Program-made: the position numbers and the translations under genes
Notes under the pieces: generated by a model
Seen by the model: only the letters and a program-made list of their open reading frames with translations
Databases searched by the model: none
Told to the model about the DNA's origin: nothing
Assembly (NCBI GenBank): GCA_017165825.1
Contig: CM029380.1
Span: 23,303,361-23,367,360, forward strand
Direction of reading: 5' to 3'
Length of the DNA: 64,000 bases
Origin: Hepsetus odoe
Lineage: Eukaryota > Chordata > Actinopteri > Characiformes > Hepsetidae
Shown here: positions 23,337-33,871 of the stretch, piece after piece
How the letters are laid out: each line of letters starts with the position of its first letter
Position numbering within the stretch: position 1 is the first letter of the stretch

Positions 23337-23360
23337 CCTCCCACAGAGTGATGAAGTCAT

Positions 23361-24355
23361 CCTCCTGAACACACCCCTCCGAGCCCTGCTCATCATCAGC
23401 CTCGCCCAGGCTGGACTCAGCTCAGCAGGATTACCTGCTGGAGAACCCTTTGGGGATCTTTCTGCCAAAGAATTAGCACCTCTTAAAGGGAAAGACTGCA
23501 GACTCTTCCAGTGCACTGGGATCTGTGGCGGGACTGGAGGGATCTTCAGAGGGTATTTCTGTGATGTCTAGGGTTCTGGACCAGTCCAGGGTTTATTCTG
23601 TGATTTCAGGGAAGCAGAATCTGAAGATCATCATTTCTGGTGATGTTTCATGTCGCAGGAAAAAATATGTTCTTGATCTTGATGTGGACACTTTATAGTG
23701 AAGAAATGGGATGTTTCTGATACATTTTGGACCAAACATTCCTCCTCACAATCATCCGAAGGTGTTGGGTTTTTTTTTTGGTTTTTTTTTGTTGGGTTTT
23801 TTTTTTTTTTTTACTGATTTCTGGAGAAATTTCAGATTCTCAGCAATTTTTTAGAAAAATGAACTTTTGTGTTCTTGTTGAATTCTGGGAGAAGGAACGT
23901 TTTCTCATTGTTTCCCAGAAAGTTTTGAAGTTTTCTGAATGAGGAATTTGAATTTTTTTTTTTTAATTCAGATTTCTCAGAATTAATTTTTTATTTCTTT
24001 GATGAATTTATTTCAAGTTTTTTTGGTTGAATTTTGAGAGAAGAAATTTAATTTCCATGATTCTTGAGATCTGGAACAAAACACGTCTGACAAATCACCC
24101 TTTTTTAGTAGAAACTCTTCTCAGTGTTATTCACGCCAACGACCAAAGGAATAATCAGGACAATTTACCGGCAAAATATATATTTTTATATAAAAAAATC
24201 TAAAAATAATGAAAAGTAATGTCAAACTTTGACGATCATAATTACTAGAAGTAATTAATAAAAATGTATTTGAGTATTAAAAGTTAAAAATGAAAAATGT
24301 AAAAAAACATTATTTTTAGAAGTTACCATTTAAAAATTAAAAAATTTATTATATA
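23361..24355. other. T-rich single-copy sequence
   Basis: It includes several long T-runs at 23,768-23,812 and 23,955-23,965. Loosely similar phrases around GAATTCTGGGAGAAG and GAATTTTGAGAGAAG recur, with echoes at 27.0-27.2 kb. No gene or named repeat is seen. Confidence 0.35.
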
Positions 24356-24902
24356 CAGCACTGTGCAAAAGTTTTAGGCAGGTGTGAAAAAATGCTGTAA
24401 AGAAAGAATGCTTTCAGAAATATAAATAATGGTTGTTTATTTTATCAATTTACAAAATGCAAAGTGAGCGAACAAAAGAAAAATCTAAATCAGATCAATA
24501 TTGGGTGTTGCTACCTTTTACCTTCAGACCAGCATCAGTTCTTCTAGGTACTCTTGCACACAGTCAGGGATTCTGTAGGATTATAGTCGGTGTCTGATCA
24601 ACCAGTTTCACCAAACAGGTACTGATGATCATCAACGTCACACGGAGGAGAAACACAGTCATGTTTGGAACAACCGACCGGCCGAGTTCCTTCAAAAACC
24701 GTGTGCGAGTGTACCTAGAAGAACTGATGCTGTTTTGAAGGCAAAGGGTGGTCACACCAAATATTGATCTGATTTAGATTCTCTTTTGTTCATTCACTGC
24801 ATTTTGTTGATTGATGAAAATAAATGATCAACACTTCCATTTCTGAAAGCGTCCTGTTTACAGCATTTTTTCACACCTGCCTAAAACTTTTGCACAGTGC
24901 TG
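24356..24902 (+). mobile_element. Tc1-like deletion derivative with perfect TIRs
   Basis: A 547-bp element begins CAGCACTGTGCAAAAGTTTT and ends with its exact reverse complement. The terminal inverted repeats are identical for 46 bp (24,356-24,401 and 24,857-24,902) and the element is flanked by TA dinucleotides. On plus, 24,664-24,769 encodes the last ~35 residues of a Tc1-family transposase, with VWNN and a GGHTKY terminus before a stop. It is joined directly to left-end noncoding sequence, so about 1 kb including the catalytic core is deleted. It must be mobilised in trans. Perfect TIRs suggest fairly recent movement. Confidence 0.93.
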
Positions 24903-25428
24903 TATAAATAATATATATTTATATATATGTATATAAATTTATTTGCTAAAACTCCCCGGGAAATACCATTTCCTTGTTCTTCCTAATGTCTTAAGAACAC
25001 CAAGATTCTTAAAAGTAGTTCATATATTTTCATTTTGTTTTCTTAATTGTTCACACCTTGCTCGTCACAGATAAAATGCAAGCTTTGTGTGAAATTTAAA
25101 AAAGGCTTCATTCAACTACGTTCCTGAGATTACAATCAACGGAAGATAAACCAGATGATTCCTGAGAGGATGGCGTGTTAGAAGAAGAAATGTAGAATTT
25201 TGTCAACTCTGTCGAATGTCAACACCATTAGGATTAGTGTCTGGTGGTGGAGACTCTTTCTCTGATGGTGTTGACAGATTCTGGTGTGGTGTTCACTCAT
25301 CTTAATGGAGTTTTGTCCAATAATATTACTTCCTGTGCTGTGTTTCCTGTTGTTGACATGGTTATGTATTACCCAAATGTCATGTGGCTTTGTTTGGAAT
25401 TAAATCACGTTTTAATAGAATCTCTAAT
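24903..25428. other. AT-rich single-copy sequence
   Basis: A TATA/ATAT-rich patch sits at 24,903-24,950. A 69-codon frame at 25,244-25,453 has no domain. Confidence 0.35.
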
Positions 25429-25545
25429 ATTCATTCATTATCTAAGCTGCTAATCCTGACTTGGGTCGCAGGTGGACCTGACGTCCATCCCTGGGGCCAG
25501 GGGACAGCTCTGGACTGGTTGCCAGTCCATTGCAGGGACTAAAAC
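25429..25545 (-). mobile_element. SINE/L2 3' tail remnant
   Basis: ATTCATTCATTATCTAAGCTGC, then GGGTCGCAGG and GACTGGTTGCCAGTCCATTGC, is the reverse complement of the fish SINE/L2 end (GGACTGGCAACC, GCAGCTTAGATAATG). Confidence 0.7.
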
Positions 25546-25664
25546 GTTCAGGAAAGAGAAGGATCAGGGAGAATGAAAAAAATAGTTGTTAACCAGCCTG
25601 AGCTGAAGGAGGAGTTCTTGAGAAAGGAGTGTAGAAATGGGGTGGAGGAGGGCAGGATACAATA

Positions 25665-26268
25665 AACACAATGATTCACAAGAAACAGCATTTCTGTAGT
25701 GAGAGTAGGGAGGAGCTTGAGGAGAACCTGGAGAGATGGAGATATGCTCTAGAGAGGAGAGGAGTGAAAGTGAGTAGGACAAGTTTGAACGAAAGGGAGG
25801 AAAGTGGAGTGATGAGGATGGAGGGAGTAGAGGTGGTGAAGGTGGAGGAGTTTAAATACTTGGGATCAGCCGTCCAGAGAAACGGCGAGTGTGGAAGAGA
25901 GGAGAAGAAGAGAGTGCAGGCTGGTTGGAATGGGTGGAGAAGAGTGGCTGGAGTGATTTGTGACAGACACGTACCAGCTAGAGTAGAAGGGAAGGTTTAC
26001 AGGACAGTAGTGAGACCAGCTATGTCGTACGGGTTGGAGACGGTGGTGCTGAAGAAAAGACAGGAGGCGGAGCTGGAGGTGTCAGAGTTAAAGATGCTGA
26101 GATGTTCGTTGGACGTGACGAGGATTGACAGGATGAGAAACGAGTATATTAGAGGGACAGATCAGGTTAGACGTTTTGGAGACAAAGTTAGAGAAGCAAG
26201 GTTGCGCTGGTTTGGACATGTCCAGAGGAGAAACGAGGATTATATCAGGAGGAGGATGGTGAAGATCT
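25665..26268 (+). pseudogene. LINE reverse transcriptase C-terminal fragment, decayed
   Basis: One open frame of about 200 codons carries the C-terminal region of an endonuclease-reverse transcriptase of the fish LINE family whose 3' tails are common here. In order it has CSES, an LERWRYALERRG block, FKYLGS, QRNGECGREEKKRVQAGW, RPAMSYGLE, ELKMLR and RLRWFGHVQRR. About four residues expected after KVSR are missing, consistent with an in-frame deletion. The palm catalytic motif is absent, so it is 5'-truncated. It ends abruptly after RRRMVKI without the PGKRRRGR stretch and GAA tail. The apparent start codon is an accident of truncation and no host function is expected. Confidence 0.88.
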
Positions 26269-29069
26269 AAAAAAAAGTGTGTGAACCCAATAATTGCACA
26301 CTGTTCCAGTAACTTGATCAATCCTGTTTGCCGATTTGGAGAAATTTGAACTCGTTCATGAGTGGAACTGCTTCAAACCATGGAACTGCCACCACCATGT
26401 TTCCAGAAGAAGTGAGGTCATGTTGAATGCAGTGTTCTCCACTGGATGTGAAGAAGCCATGGACTTCATAAAAGAAGAATGCTTTAATGATCTTTTAAGG
26501 GGGTTTCAGCTTTTTAAAATTTTCAGATTTAAAATGTACATATATATAGGAAAATGATTAAGTTTGTTTTCGTTAAAGTGAAAGTTGTATCGCAGTTGAA
26601 CATCACAGATTATCAATGCGATTTAAATCAAAACGGGTTATTCTAATTCAATCAGAATGACAATCTTTAAGGATGGACTGATCTCACATTTGAAAGGTGA
26701 TGTGATTCATCCAAAACGATGTGTGCACAAAGTACAAAATCATTAGAAATGATTTGTGATTGGTTCCTTCTAAACATTTTAGTCAGTTGTACGTGGTCTT
26801 GGTTAAAAATCTAGCGGTGAATCAACAAGCATATTTTTTTAAATCTTGGGAAGTTGTTCTAAAGCATGACGAGATTAGATTAGATTAGATTTTTAGCCAT
26901 TTTTGAAACAATCAGCATGTGTTTAGTCCATGATCTGAAGAATCACGGATGCTCATCGTCGTTTCTGGGGGAAGGAGTGTCATGTTCTTGACGAATCTGT
27001 GAAAAAGTCCATGTTCTTGCTAATTTATTAGTGAAGAAATGTCCAGTTTCTTGCTGCATTCTGGGAGATTCTTTTTGGATTATTTCGGAGTGAAGAACCC
27101 TTACAATGCTGAATTTTGCACTTTTTTATGTTTCGCTTTAGACGAAGAGATTTCATGTTTTGGTTGAATTTTGGGAAAACAATGAACGATCTAGCTCGTC
27201 CAGGAGTGGAAGAAGTCTTTTAGTTAAACCTGCAGGTTAATGGCTTCAGCTTTCATTTCTTTTATTTCAAGCAAGACTGGCATCCAGGTTTGGACAATTA
27301 TGCAACAGTTAGTTTAGATATAGAACCCTGAGAACAAAGTCAATTATATACTTTAACCAAATTGAGAATTTAACATAAAATGCACCATTTTTTTAGCTAA
27401 AAGATCTGCCCTTGACTGAACTTGGTCCAGATTGTTGAAAGCTGATGGTCAGACATGTTTGTTAAAGGTTTAATAGAAATGAATAAGAAATAAATAGAGG
27501 AAACATGGTTCATCTCCTTCAGACCTCAGGTTCTGCGTGTCCCTCTGTTCTCCCCCTCCCCCTTCGCACCTCAGATAATGTGCGGGCTTCACTCGAGTCT
27601 CTGTCTGGCGTGAACAGATGAGGTCTGTATTTGGCGCCAACCAGCCCTTAATGAACATCTCAGAAGAAGAAAGGCCAGAACTGACCATCAAAAATCATCG
27701 ACGGAACGGGTCTCGATGTGTAGTTGTCATTTCTTCTGCTATTTGATGTGATTCTTGGAGTCATTGTTAAATGTATACTTTTAAAAAAGGTGCTAGACAG
27801 AAAAAAACTGGCTCCCTGGAGAACCTTTCAACGGATGAGCTCAGATTCTGTAAGTGAAATTTGAGCCTGAACCATAAAGAACACCTAAGAGTACGTTTTA
27901 AGCCAAAAAAACTCAAATTCTGGGAAAACTCGGTGTCAGGCATCAGGTAGTGTGTTCACAGCTATTCCTCAACCTGGCCTCCCCTCATGGGAAGTTCTTT
28001 CTTAAACCTTTACCAAACGTAACCAGCCGAGACGAGTTCTCTGATTTCACCCTGCAGCTTTAAGGGTAATGTCTTGCATAGTGTATGACAACTAGCATTA
28101 ACAACTCTATGATTGCATGGCATCCGGTTATGTTTAAATATGTAAAAATAATTACGTTTAGATTATTTGTAGCATGAACTTTGAATTTGGAATCTTGGCT
28201 AATCAGCTCCATTTGTGATGATTGGTAATTATGCAAATTCAGCTCTTTATCAAGCTTTGCATTTACAGAGGAATTCCACAGATTTCTTGGTGTTCTGCAA
28301 ACACTGAAACACAAATTCTGCAAACACTGAAATGCGCAGTGTCATCGGTTCACGAATGGTTCATTGAAGAGAAACCTACAGACCTCCAGACATCTCCAAT
28401 ACAAATACAAACATTTCATTTCCCCCCGTGAACTTACAAAAATACAAACTGTTCTTTGTTTTCTTTGTTGCTGATGATGGTAAAAATGTGGAAACTATTT
28501 TATTTCGGAGACTTTTGAGATGCCCTGCACGTATCCCTCCACCAAGAATCGATTTTTAAGCCAAAAGCATCTCAAAAGTTTGGTGAAACAATGTCTCAGG
28601 CCTAAGGCAGCATTTTCAAACCGATGTGATATGATAACTTTTTGAACTGGAGCTTCAAACGTCTGGTCTGTTAAAAGTCATTAATGCTCGGAAGTTTCTT
28701 GTGTGAGGCTATATCTCACTTTTTGGAAACCTAGAAAACCTTTTGATTGATGGTCTCAATTTTAGAAATGAGATTTGGGAGTGAAGAATCTGTTTAAATC
28801 AAAAGAGTGAATCTGAAAACAATCTTCTTTTGGGGAAGACATATTGTTTTTTTTAGGTTCATCCCTCCACCATGGATATATCTTCAGATCAAAACTTTCT
28901 CCAAACATAAAACTAGACATCCGGCAGTGTCTTCACAGCCATGTCATGTCTATGATGGACCTTGTAGAGGCTGAAGTCTGGTTCCATTCACGACCACTCC
29001 TCACACTCCCAGCTGATTCAAAATCCTGATTCATTCTCTTTTTAAAGAATCAAGCACATGCCATATTTA
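26269..29069. other. AT-rich sequence with diverged local repeats
   Basis: A GATTA pentanucleotide run is at 26,873-26,890. Weakly similar phrases around TTTTAAGCCAAAA and CCCTCCACCA recur at 27,890-27,960, 28,535-28,600 and 28,860-28,930, suggesting an old local or dispersed repeat. A 13-bp perfect inverted repeat (ACTTTTGAGATGC, 28,511-28,523 and 28,567-28,579) lies in the second. The stretch 27,515-27,700 is more balanced and could be a conserved block. No gene is seen. Confidence 0.4.
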
Positions 29070-30025
29070 CTCCGTGTGCACAATGATTAGGCGAGTGTCA
29101 TTATTCTTTCATTTTTAAGGTCCTTTCTGGTGAGTCACACAGTGGAGATCTTCCATGCATGTGATGGATCATCATCCTGCAGAAACATCATGGTCTTCTT
29201 GAAAGATCAGACTTTTTCCTGAACCACTCTTTGAAGAAAGTGTCTCTAAAAGCTGGCAGCAGGTTTGGGAGTTAATTTTAAGTCCATCTTCAACCCAAAA
29301 AAGTCCAACGAGCTCATCTTTAAGAATACCAGTCCATACCAGTACCCTACCTCCACCTTGCTGGTGTCTGAGTGGAAGTGGAGCGCTGTCCTGTTACTGA
29401 TCCAGCCACGGGCTCATCCATCTGGTCCGTCAAGAGTCACTCTCATCTCATCTCCATCAAACCTGAAAAATCTGGAGATGTCTTGGCCCAGTCTTGATGT
29501 TTCAGCTGATGTGTCTTGTTCAGTGGTGGTGAGGTTTCAGTCTTCTTTACCTTGTCCACGTCTCTGACACTGAACACCTTGTTCTTCTGGATGCTCCAGG
29601 TAGGTTCAGTTCTGGAATATGATGCACTGGAGGATCATGGGTTCCTGGTAGCTTCTCATCTGATTCTTCTCAAATCTTCGGCAGTTCATTTGCGTCTTTT
29701 TCCCTCAACATGTTTCTAGCGACCCTGTCGACTGAATCAAACCGTTTGATGGTTCTGTGATCACGACCCGATATCTTAGCAGATTAGCCAACGTTTTAGT
29801 CAGTTCTCTCTCTTTTTTGGGCCCATTTTGCCTAAAGAGGAAAAGAAGCTCCTAATAATTCTGCACACCTTGATCCCCTTAGGCCACACCCCCTTCATTA
29901 CACAAATACACGTCACCTGATCTGCTTAAATCCACTCAGCATTCAAGTTTATACAGCTTGAAGTTGGAATGTATGCATAAAAATTAGGATATGCTCTAAA
30001 TGCCAAAATAATTGTGTGCACAGTG
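29070..30025 (-). mobile_element. Tc1/mariner-family element, decayed (minus copy)
   Basis: A 956-bp element is flanked by TA. Its outer ends CTCCGTGTGCACAATGATTAGG (left) and TAATTGTGTGCACAGTG (right) form imperfect inverted repeats. On minus it contains broken transposase sequence, including the FLQDDDPSHAW-type motif around the second catalytic aspartate, AALLK-like and RTIKRF motifs, all interrupted by stops and shifts. It is about 300 bp shorter than the plus copy at 48.2 kb, from which it differs by deletions. Confidence 0.88.
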
Positions 30026-30914
30026 TATGCAGATATTGCATAAAACTGAAATCTTTCTCATTTGGCTCTTTGGTGAGGGTACTTGCAACTGCCTAGCGAC
30101 TGTATTTCGTTTTTCTCAGTTCTGCCTTCATCTCCCTGTAACCCCAAGAAGCCTTGGAAAAAGACAGAGATGAGGCTGAGCTTCAGAGATAATGTAGCGT
30201 AGCGAGGAATCCATCAAATGGGTCTTGTCAGCTTCATAACTGTGGGGCAGTCTATACAGTATCTATTGAGGAACACCTCATTAGATCAAGGGTCGGCTAC
30301 GATGAGCGATCAGTGGCACAACAGCAGTTTTGTGGGCTACTAGAGCTCTCCATCACTCTTCCCTCAGTATCCCTTCATCTTCCCCTATATCTCCAGCAGT
30401 GCATGACTTTCACACCCTCTCAGACTCTGTGTATTGCCCACACTATGTGGAAAGATATCTATAGCGACTGCTTAACACATCACTCAAGGAGGCGAAGGCG
30501 CTGAGCTATTACAGAGAAGAGGAACTGCTTTCTTTCTTGGGTCGTCAAACGAACCGGAGCTGATCCTGTTGCCCGAGGGATGCCAGGGGACACTGCTTTT
30601 GCTTGAGCCAAAATACTTGATAAGTCCAAGCTGCAGATCCTTGCTTCCATTTCTTCTGAAAGGTACAAATAGGGGGAGTTTGTCCCTCTTTTTTGGATGA
30701 GCAGTTGTCTGGATGTTTGGAGACACAAAGTAGCTTCACAGATTAGCTTGTATCTCAGGGGTAACCGCATGTATTTCTTGAAATGAAAGGTTTCTCAGCC
30801 AAGTCGTCCAATTACCAGCTTCCTGAACTCCAGCTTGTCCACGGTCAGAGATCCTCTCGATCAAACCGACCATCATCAGACTCCTCCCAACTTCAACTCC
30901 AGATCGGCTACATC
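30026..30914. promoter_or_regulatory. Noncoding sequence, part possibly conserved
   Basis: From 30,130 to 30,770 the sequence is balanced and complex (GATAATGTAGCGTAGCGAGG, GGAGGCGAAGGCGCTGAGC). Three overlapping minus frames of 64-96 codons occur near 30,480-30,770, but the frames compete and none has a domain. Either a conserved noncoding block or nothing. Confidence 0.25.
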
Positions 30915-31008
30915 ACAATTACTCACTCTCTCACTCATTTGTATTGCCGCTTGTCCTAATTAGGGTCGCAAGGGGTGCTGGAGCCTATCCCAGCTCTCAC
31001 AGGGTGAA
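30915..31008 (-). mobile_element. SINE/L2 3' tail remnant
   Basis: TTGCCGCTTGTCCTAATTAGGGTCGCAAGGGG followed by TGGAGCCTATCCCAGCT is the reverse complement of the L2-type tail (AGCTGGGATAGGCTCCA). It is immediately followed by a LINE tail on the other strand. Confidence 0.85.
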
Positions 31009-31239
31009 AGGAAGGGACAAAGGAAAAAGAGGTTAATGGACGTAGTGAGAGAGGACATGTGTGGTCAGTTTAAAGGAGGAAGATGCAGAGGACAGGAAGA
31101 AATGGAAACAGTTGATCTGCTGTGGCGACTCCTAAACAGGAGCAGCTGAAAGAAGAAGAAGAAGAAGAAGAAGAAGAAGAAGAAGAAGAAGAAGAAGAAG
31201 AAGAAGAAGAAGAAGAAGAAGAAGAAGAAGAAGAAGAAA
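31009..31239 (+). mobile_element. LINE 3' end with long (GAA)n tail
   Basis: The same LINE 3' terminus as at 4.2 kb, truncated further. It has an ATGGACGTAGTGAGAGAGGAC block, AGGAAGATGCAGAGGACAGG, the GGCGACTCCTAAACAGG segment and then the microsatellite tail. It inserted beside or into an L2-type remnant. Confidence 0.9.
31148..31239. repeat. (GAA)n array, about 30 units
   Basis: A near-pure GAA trinucleotide array of ~92 bases forms the tail of the LINE insertion and produces a poly-Phe frame on minus. It is the longest trinucleotide array in the window. Confidence 0.97.
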
Positions 31240-31451
31240 ACTGACTTACTTGAAACTAACATTTCTAGAGTAGCCTCTGCATCTATCTTGTGGAGAATCC
31301 CTCGCTGTTCACTGCCATCAGGATGAAAGTTTACAAAAGTACAGACAGACGTCTATATTTTCAGTGCTGCCACTCAGAAGACGAAGGACAAGAAAGTCTT
31401 CATGATCAAAGGAAGTGATAATTAGAAAGTGATCGTTATTAAATGATAACC

Positions 31452-31607
31452 GGGGCAGGGGTGGCCTAGTGGTTAGGGAGTTTTCCACTCCGTTGGAAGA
31501 TTGTTGGTTCTAACCTCTCACCAGTAAGTTGCCCTGAGGTACCTTTGAGCAAGGTACCATCCCCATCACTGCTCCAGGGGCACTTTCATAGAGGGCGGTC
31601 CTATGAA
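31452..31607 (+). mobile_element. SINE-A copy, 3'-truncated
   Basis: A clear tRNA-like head (GGTGGCCTAGTGGTTAGGG) and core (CCTTTGAGCAAGGTACC, TCACTGCTCC) are present, but the part after GGGCACTTTCATAGAGG is lost. Confidence 0.9.
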
Positions 31608-31982
31608 TAGAACTATAAACTACGAATAGAACTATAAACAAGCATTCAATAGATCGGCATTAGTAGAGTTGCCAGATTGGGTCGATGGATGAATATTAAA
31701 AATGTAATAATTAACCTTCCCAGAGATATTTAATGAAATATACCTTTCAAAATATTTTGCATGATTGTAATGGTGTGGAAATGAACTGCAACCATGTAAC
31801 GGCAACAAACGAAATATAATTTTAAAATGTAAGAACTTCATCAGACATGCAAATTAGGAAGTTTACGGTCATGATGATATTAGATTGCAGTTCTGCGCAT
31901 GGCTACTGGGCTCGCTTCTGTCTTTATAGATGATCTATTTTGGGCTATGTTTTCTTTCCATGTGTTCAGAGTCTGGGACAGT

Positions 31983-31983
<1 letters not shown>

Positions 31984-32019
<36 letters not shown>
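31984..32019. repeat. (CA)n microsatellite
   Basis: A pure CA run of about 18 units. Confidence 0.96.
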
Positions 32020-32022
<3 letters not shown>

Positions 32023-32594
32023 CAGAGTGTCTGAGAGTGTGTGAGACGAGTGACATGTTCATTATGGCAAGGGAACATCAGCGTTAGACAAACCATAACA
32101 ACAGACATCACAGAGCTCCTCGCACTGCCTCCAGGTTCATTCCACCAAGCTTTACACTCCACACTCGCTTCCAACCTCACAGTGTATCGCTCTCGTTCTC
32201 ACGGCCTGATCTAATTGGACTCACCCTTGGCAGAAGGTGCATCAACAATCACAGCAACCTGCCACCCCTGCTCTGCGCTGTGCCACCACCTTGGGCGACA
32301 GCTGAGAAACTAGACGCTGTTTAGACTCATCATCTGGAGAAATGTTACATTCATTCATCCGCTATTAGATTTCTGCTCAAAACATTATGTACACATGAGA
32401 TTCACACAAATAATATTCATATATTCCAAAACATAGGATTTTATTTCCCCAGAATTTGAGTGAATATCTAGAAATTATTGCTTTTTTTCTGGAGAAAAGA
32501 AATTCTTAATTAGTATATCAAAAATAGCCACTTTTTTTCAATATTAGTTTGAATATCCAGAGATAATTTGGTAGTTTCACAAAATGATAAATAA

Positions 32595-32655
32595 GAATAA
32601 TAATAATAATAATAATAACAATAATAATCATCATCATCATCATCATCATCATCAT
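32595..32655. repeat. Compound (AAT)n-(ATC)n microsatellite
   Basis: About nine AAT-type units pass directly into about ten ATC units, a compound array that probably arose by a point change followed by slippage. Confidence 0.93.
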
Positions 32656-33011
32656 TTCTAGAATTTTAACACATAATATCAATAATTCTAACTATATATA
32701 AAAATGTACATACTATTTTCTGATGAAATTCATTAAGATTAAATAAAGATGGAAATAAAAATAATTAGAAAAGGTAGTCATTCATTCGAGATGATTTATT
32801 TCCTGATTACATGAATCATTATTTAAATACAATTAATAAAAAAAGTACATACTTCAATATTTCAGGATTTTAAGTCAAAATTAGAACTGAGGAAGAGAGA
32901 AACATGGATATGAATTTTTATCCTCCATTCACACTTGCCTCATTTGTTGATTTGTGTTGGTCAATAATCTCAATCTCCAGCCTCACACTGACTGAGCGCA
33001 CTTTACCGTCT

Positions 33012-33240
33012 TAAAGTGAAAGTGACTATTCTTGTCATTGCGAGGTCACAGCACACAGTGAACCACAGTGAAATTGGAGCTCTGCATTTAACCCATGCAA
33101 ACACCGTGCAGCTACGAAAGAGCTCAGGGAGCAGTGATGGGGACGGTACCTTGCTCAAGGGTACCACAGGGTGACCTACTGGTAAACCCACAATCTTCCG
33201 ATTCTTCCGACTCCCGAACCACTAGGCCACCGCTGTCCCA
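33012..33240 (-). mobile_element. SINE-A copy, near full length
   Basis: The antisense copy runs from the AAAGTGAAAGTGACTATTC tail through GCATTTAACCCATGC and the GGTACC core to a head ending CCACTAGGCCACCGCTGTCCC. It lacks about 15 bases between core and B-box. Confidence 0.93.
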
Positions 33241-33871
33241 CTAATGCGTCGTGATTAACTGACCAATTAAATAATGTGAGCAAAACCGTGTGGCATTGCT
33301 CTTTGTTTTTGCCATTTTCAACCATGAACAAGTCCAGGGATGAAGATGATAAACAGATTGATGAAAAATGATGATATGTGGCATAGAGCTTATGCTAATA
33401 TCCAGATAGCAGGATTTCAGTAATAATGATTTCTTATTTCCTTTGACATGATTCGCTTTGCCTTCTCCTATCGGTGTTAGACATCTTGTGCTAGCTGTCT
33501 GCCCACCCCAAGGGTAGTGTGCTGAATATAGCACCCGGCGATGAAGTTCTTAATGAGCACCCGTTGCTATGAAACAATCGGCTGAAACAGTTGGTTAATT
33601 GTCCATTCACACCCCGCAATATAGCAGTGCCTCCTCCACCAAAGCGCCGCTCCGGTCGACATGCATGTTTGCATGGATTGGCGTCCGTACTGTGGCACAG
33701 CAAGCCCTCCCTCCAAAAACGCCCTCCCAGTTTGGTGCGGTGTTATATCCACTGGCCTGGAGGACCTGGAGGAAGTAAAGAAAGACTTTGCCCAAACTTG
33801 TCTGATCTTACACCATCAGCTGCGGGGTGCCAAAAACTGTTGCGCAACTTATTTAACCACAGTGAATCACA
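33241..33871. promoter_or_regulatory. Noncoding sequence with candidate conserved block
   Basis: The part from 33,510 to 33,790 is balanced and complex. It includes GTTGCTATGAAAC (33,563-33,575), which resembles an RFX X-box half-pair, and GGTTAATTGTCC. Frames of 60-111 codons overlap on both strands, none with a domain. Regulatory function is speculative. Confidence 0.28.

Larger units (their letters stand above)
22330..23360. promoter_or_regulatory. CpG-rich region, candidate promoter / first exon
   Basis: This is the only extended GC- and CpG-rich stretch in the window, with clusters such as GGGGCGCGTGCATG, GAGCGCGCATTG and GACCGCGTGCGTGCCCG. On the minus strand a TATA-like GATTTAAAG lies near 23,125. 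About 140 bases downstream is CTGAAAAGGTAAGG, a good splice donor with its GT at 22,982-22,981, so a short untranslated first exon on minus is plausible. The same bases on plus read as CCTTACCTTTTCAG, a possible acceptor, so strand is not settled. A GA/CT microsatellite sits at the upstream edge. No coding exon can be joined to it here. Confidence 0.38.
31608..33011. other. AT-rich single-copy sequence with microsatellites
   Basis: No gene or dispersed repeat is recognised apart from the two microsatellites listed separately. The middle (32,330-32,900) is very AT-rich. Confidence 0.35.

Noticed and set aside
26269..26480. Possible additional transposon end (CACACTGTTCCAG, CCACCACCATGTTTCC).
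   Set aside because: No inverted partner or target duplication could be found.
29265..29719. Plus frames of 100 and 67 codons.
   Set aside because: They are antisense to the decayed mariner-type transposase.
31065..31262. A minus frame with a long poly-Phe run.
   Set aside because: It is the reverse of the GAA array in a LINE tail.
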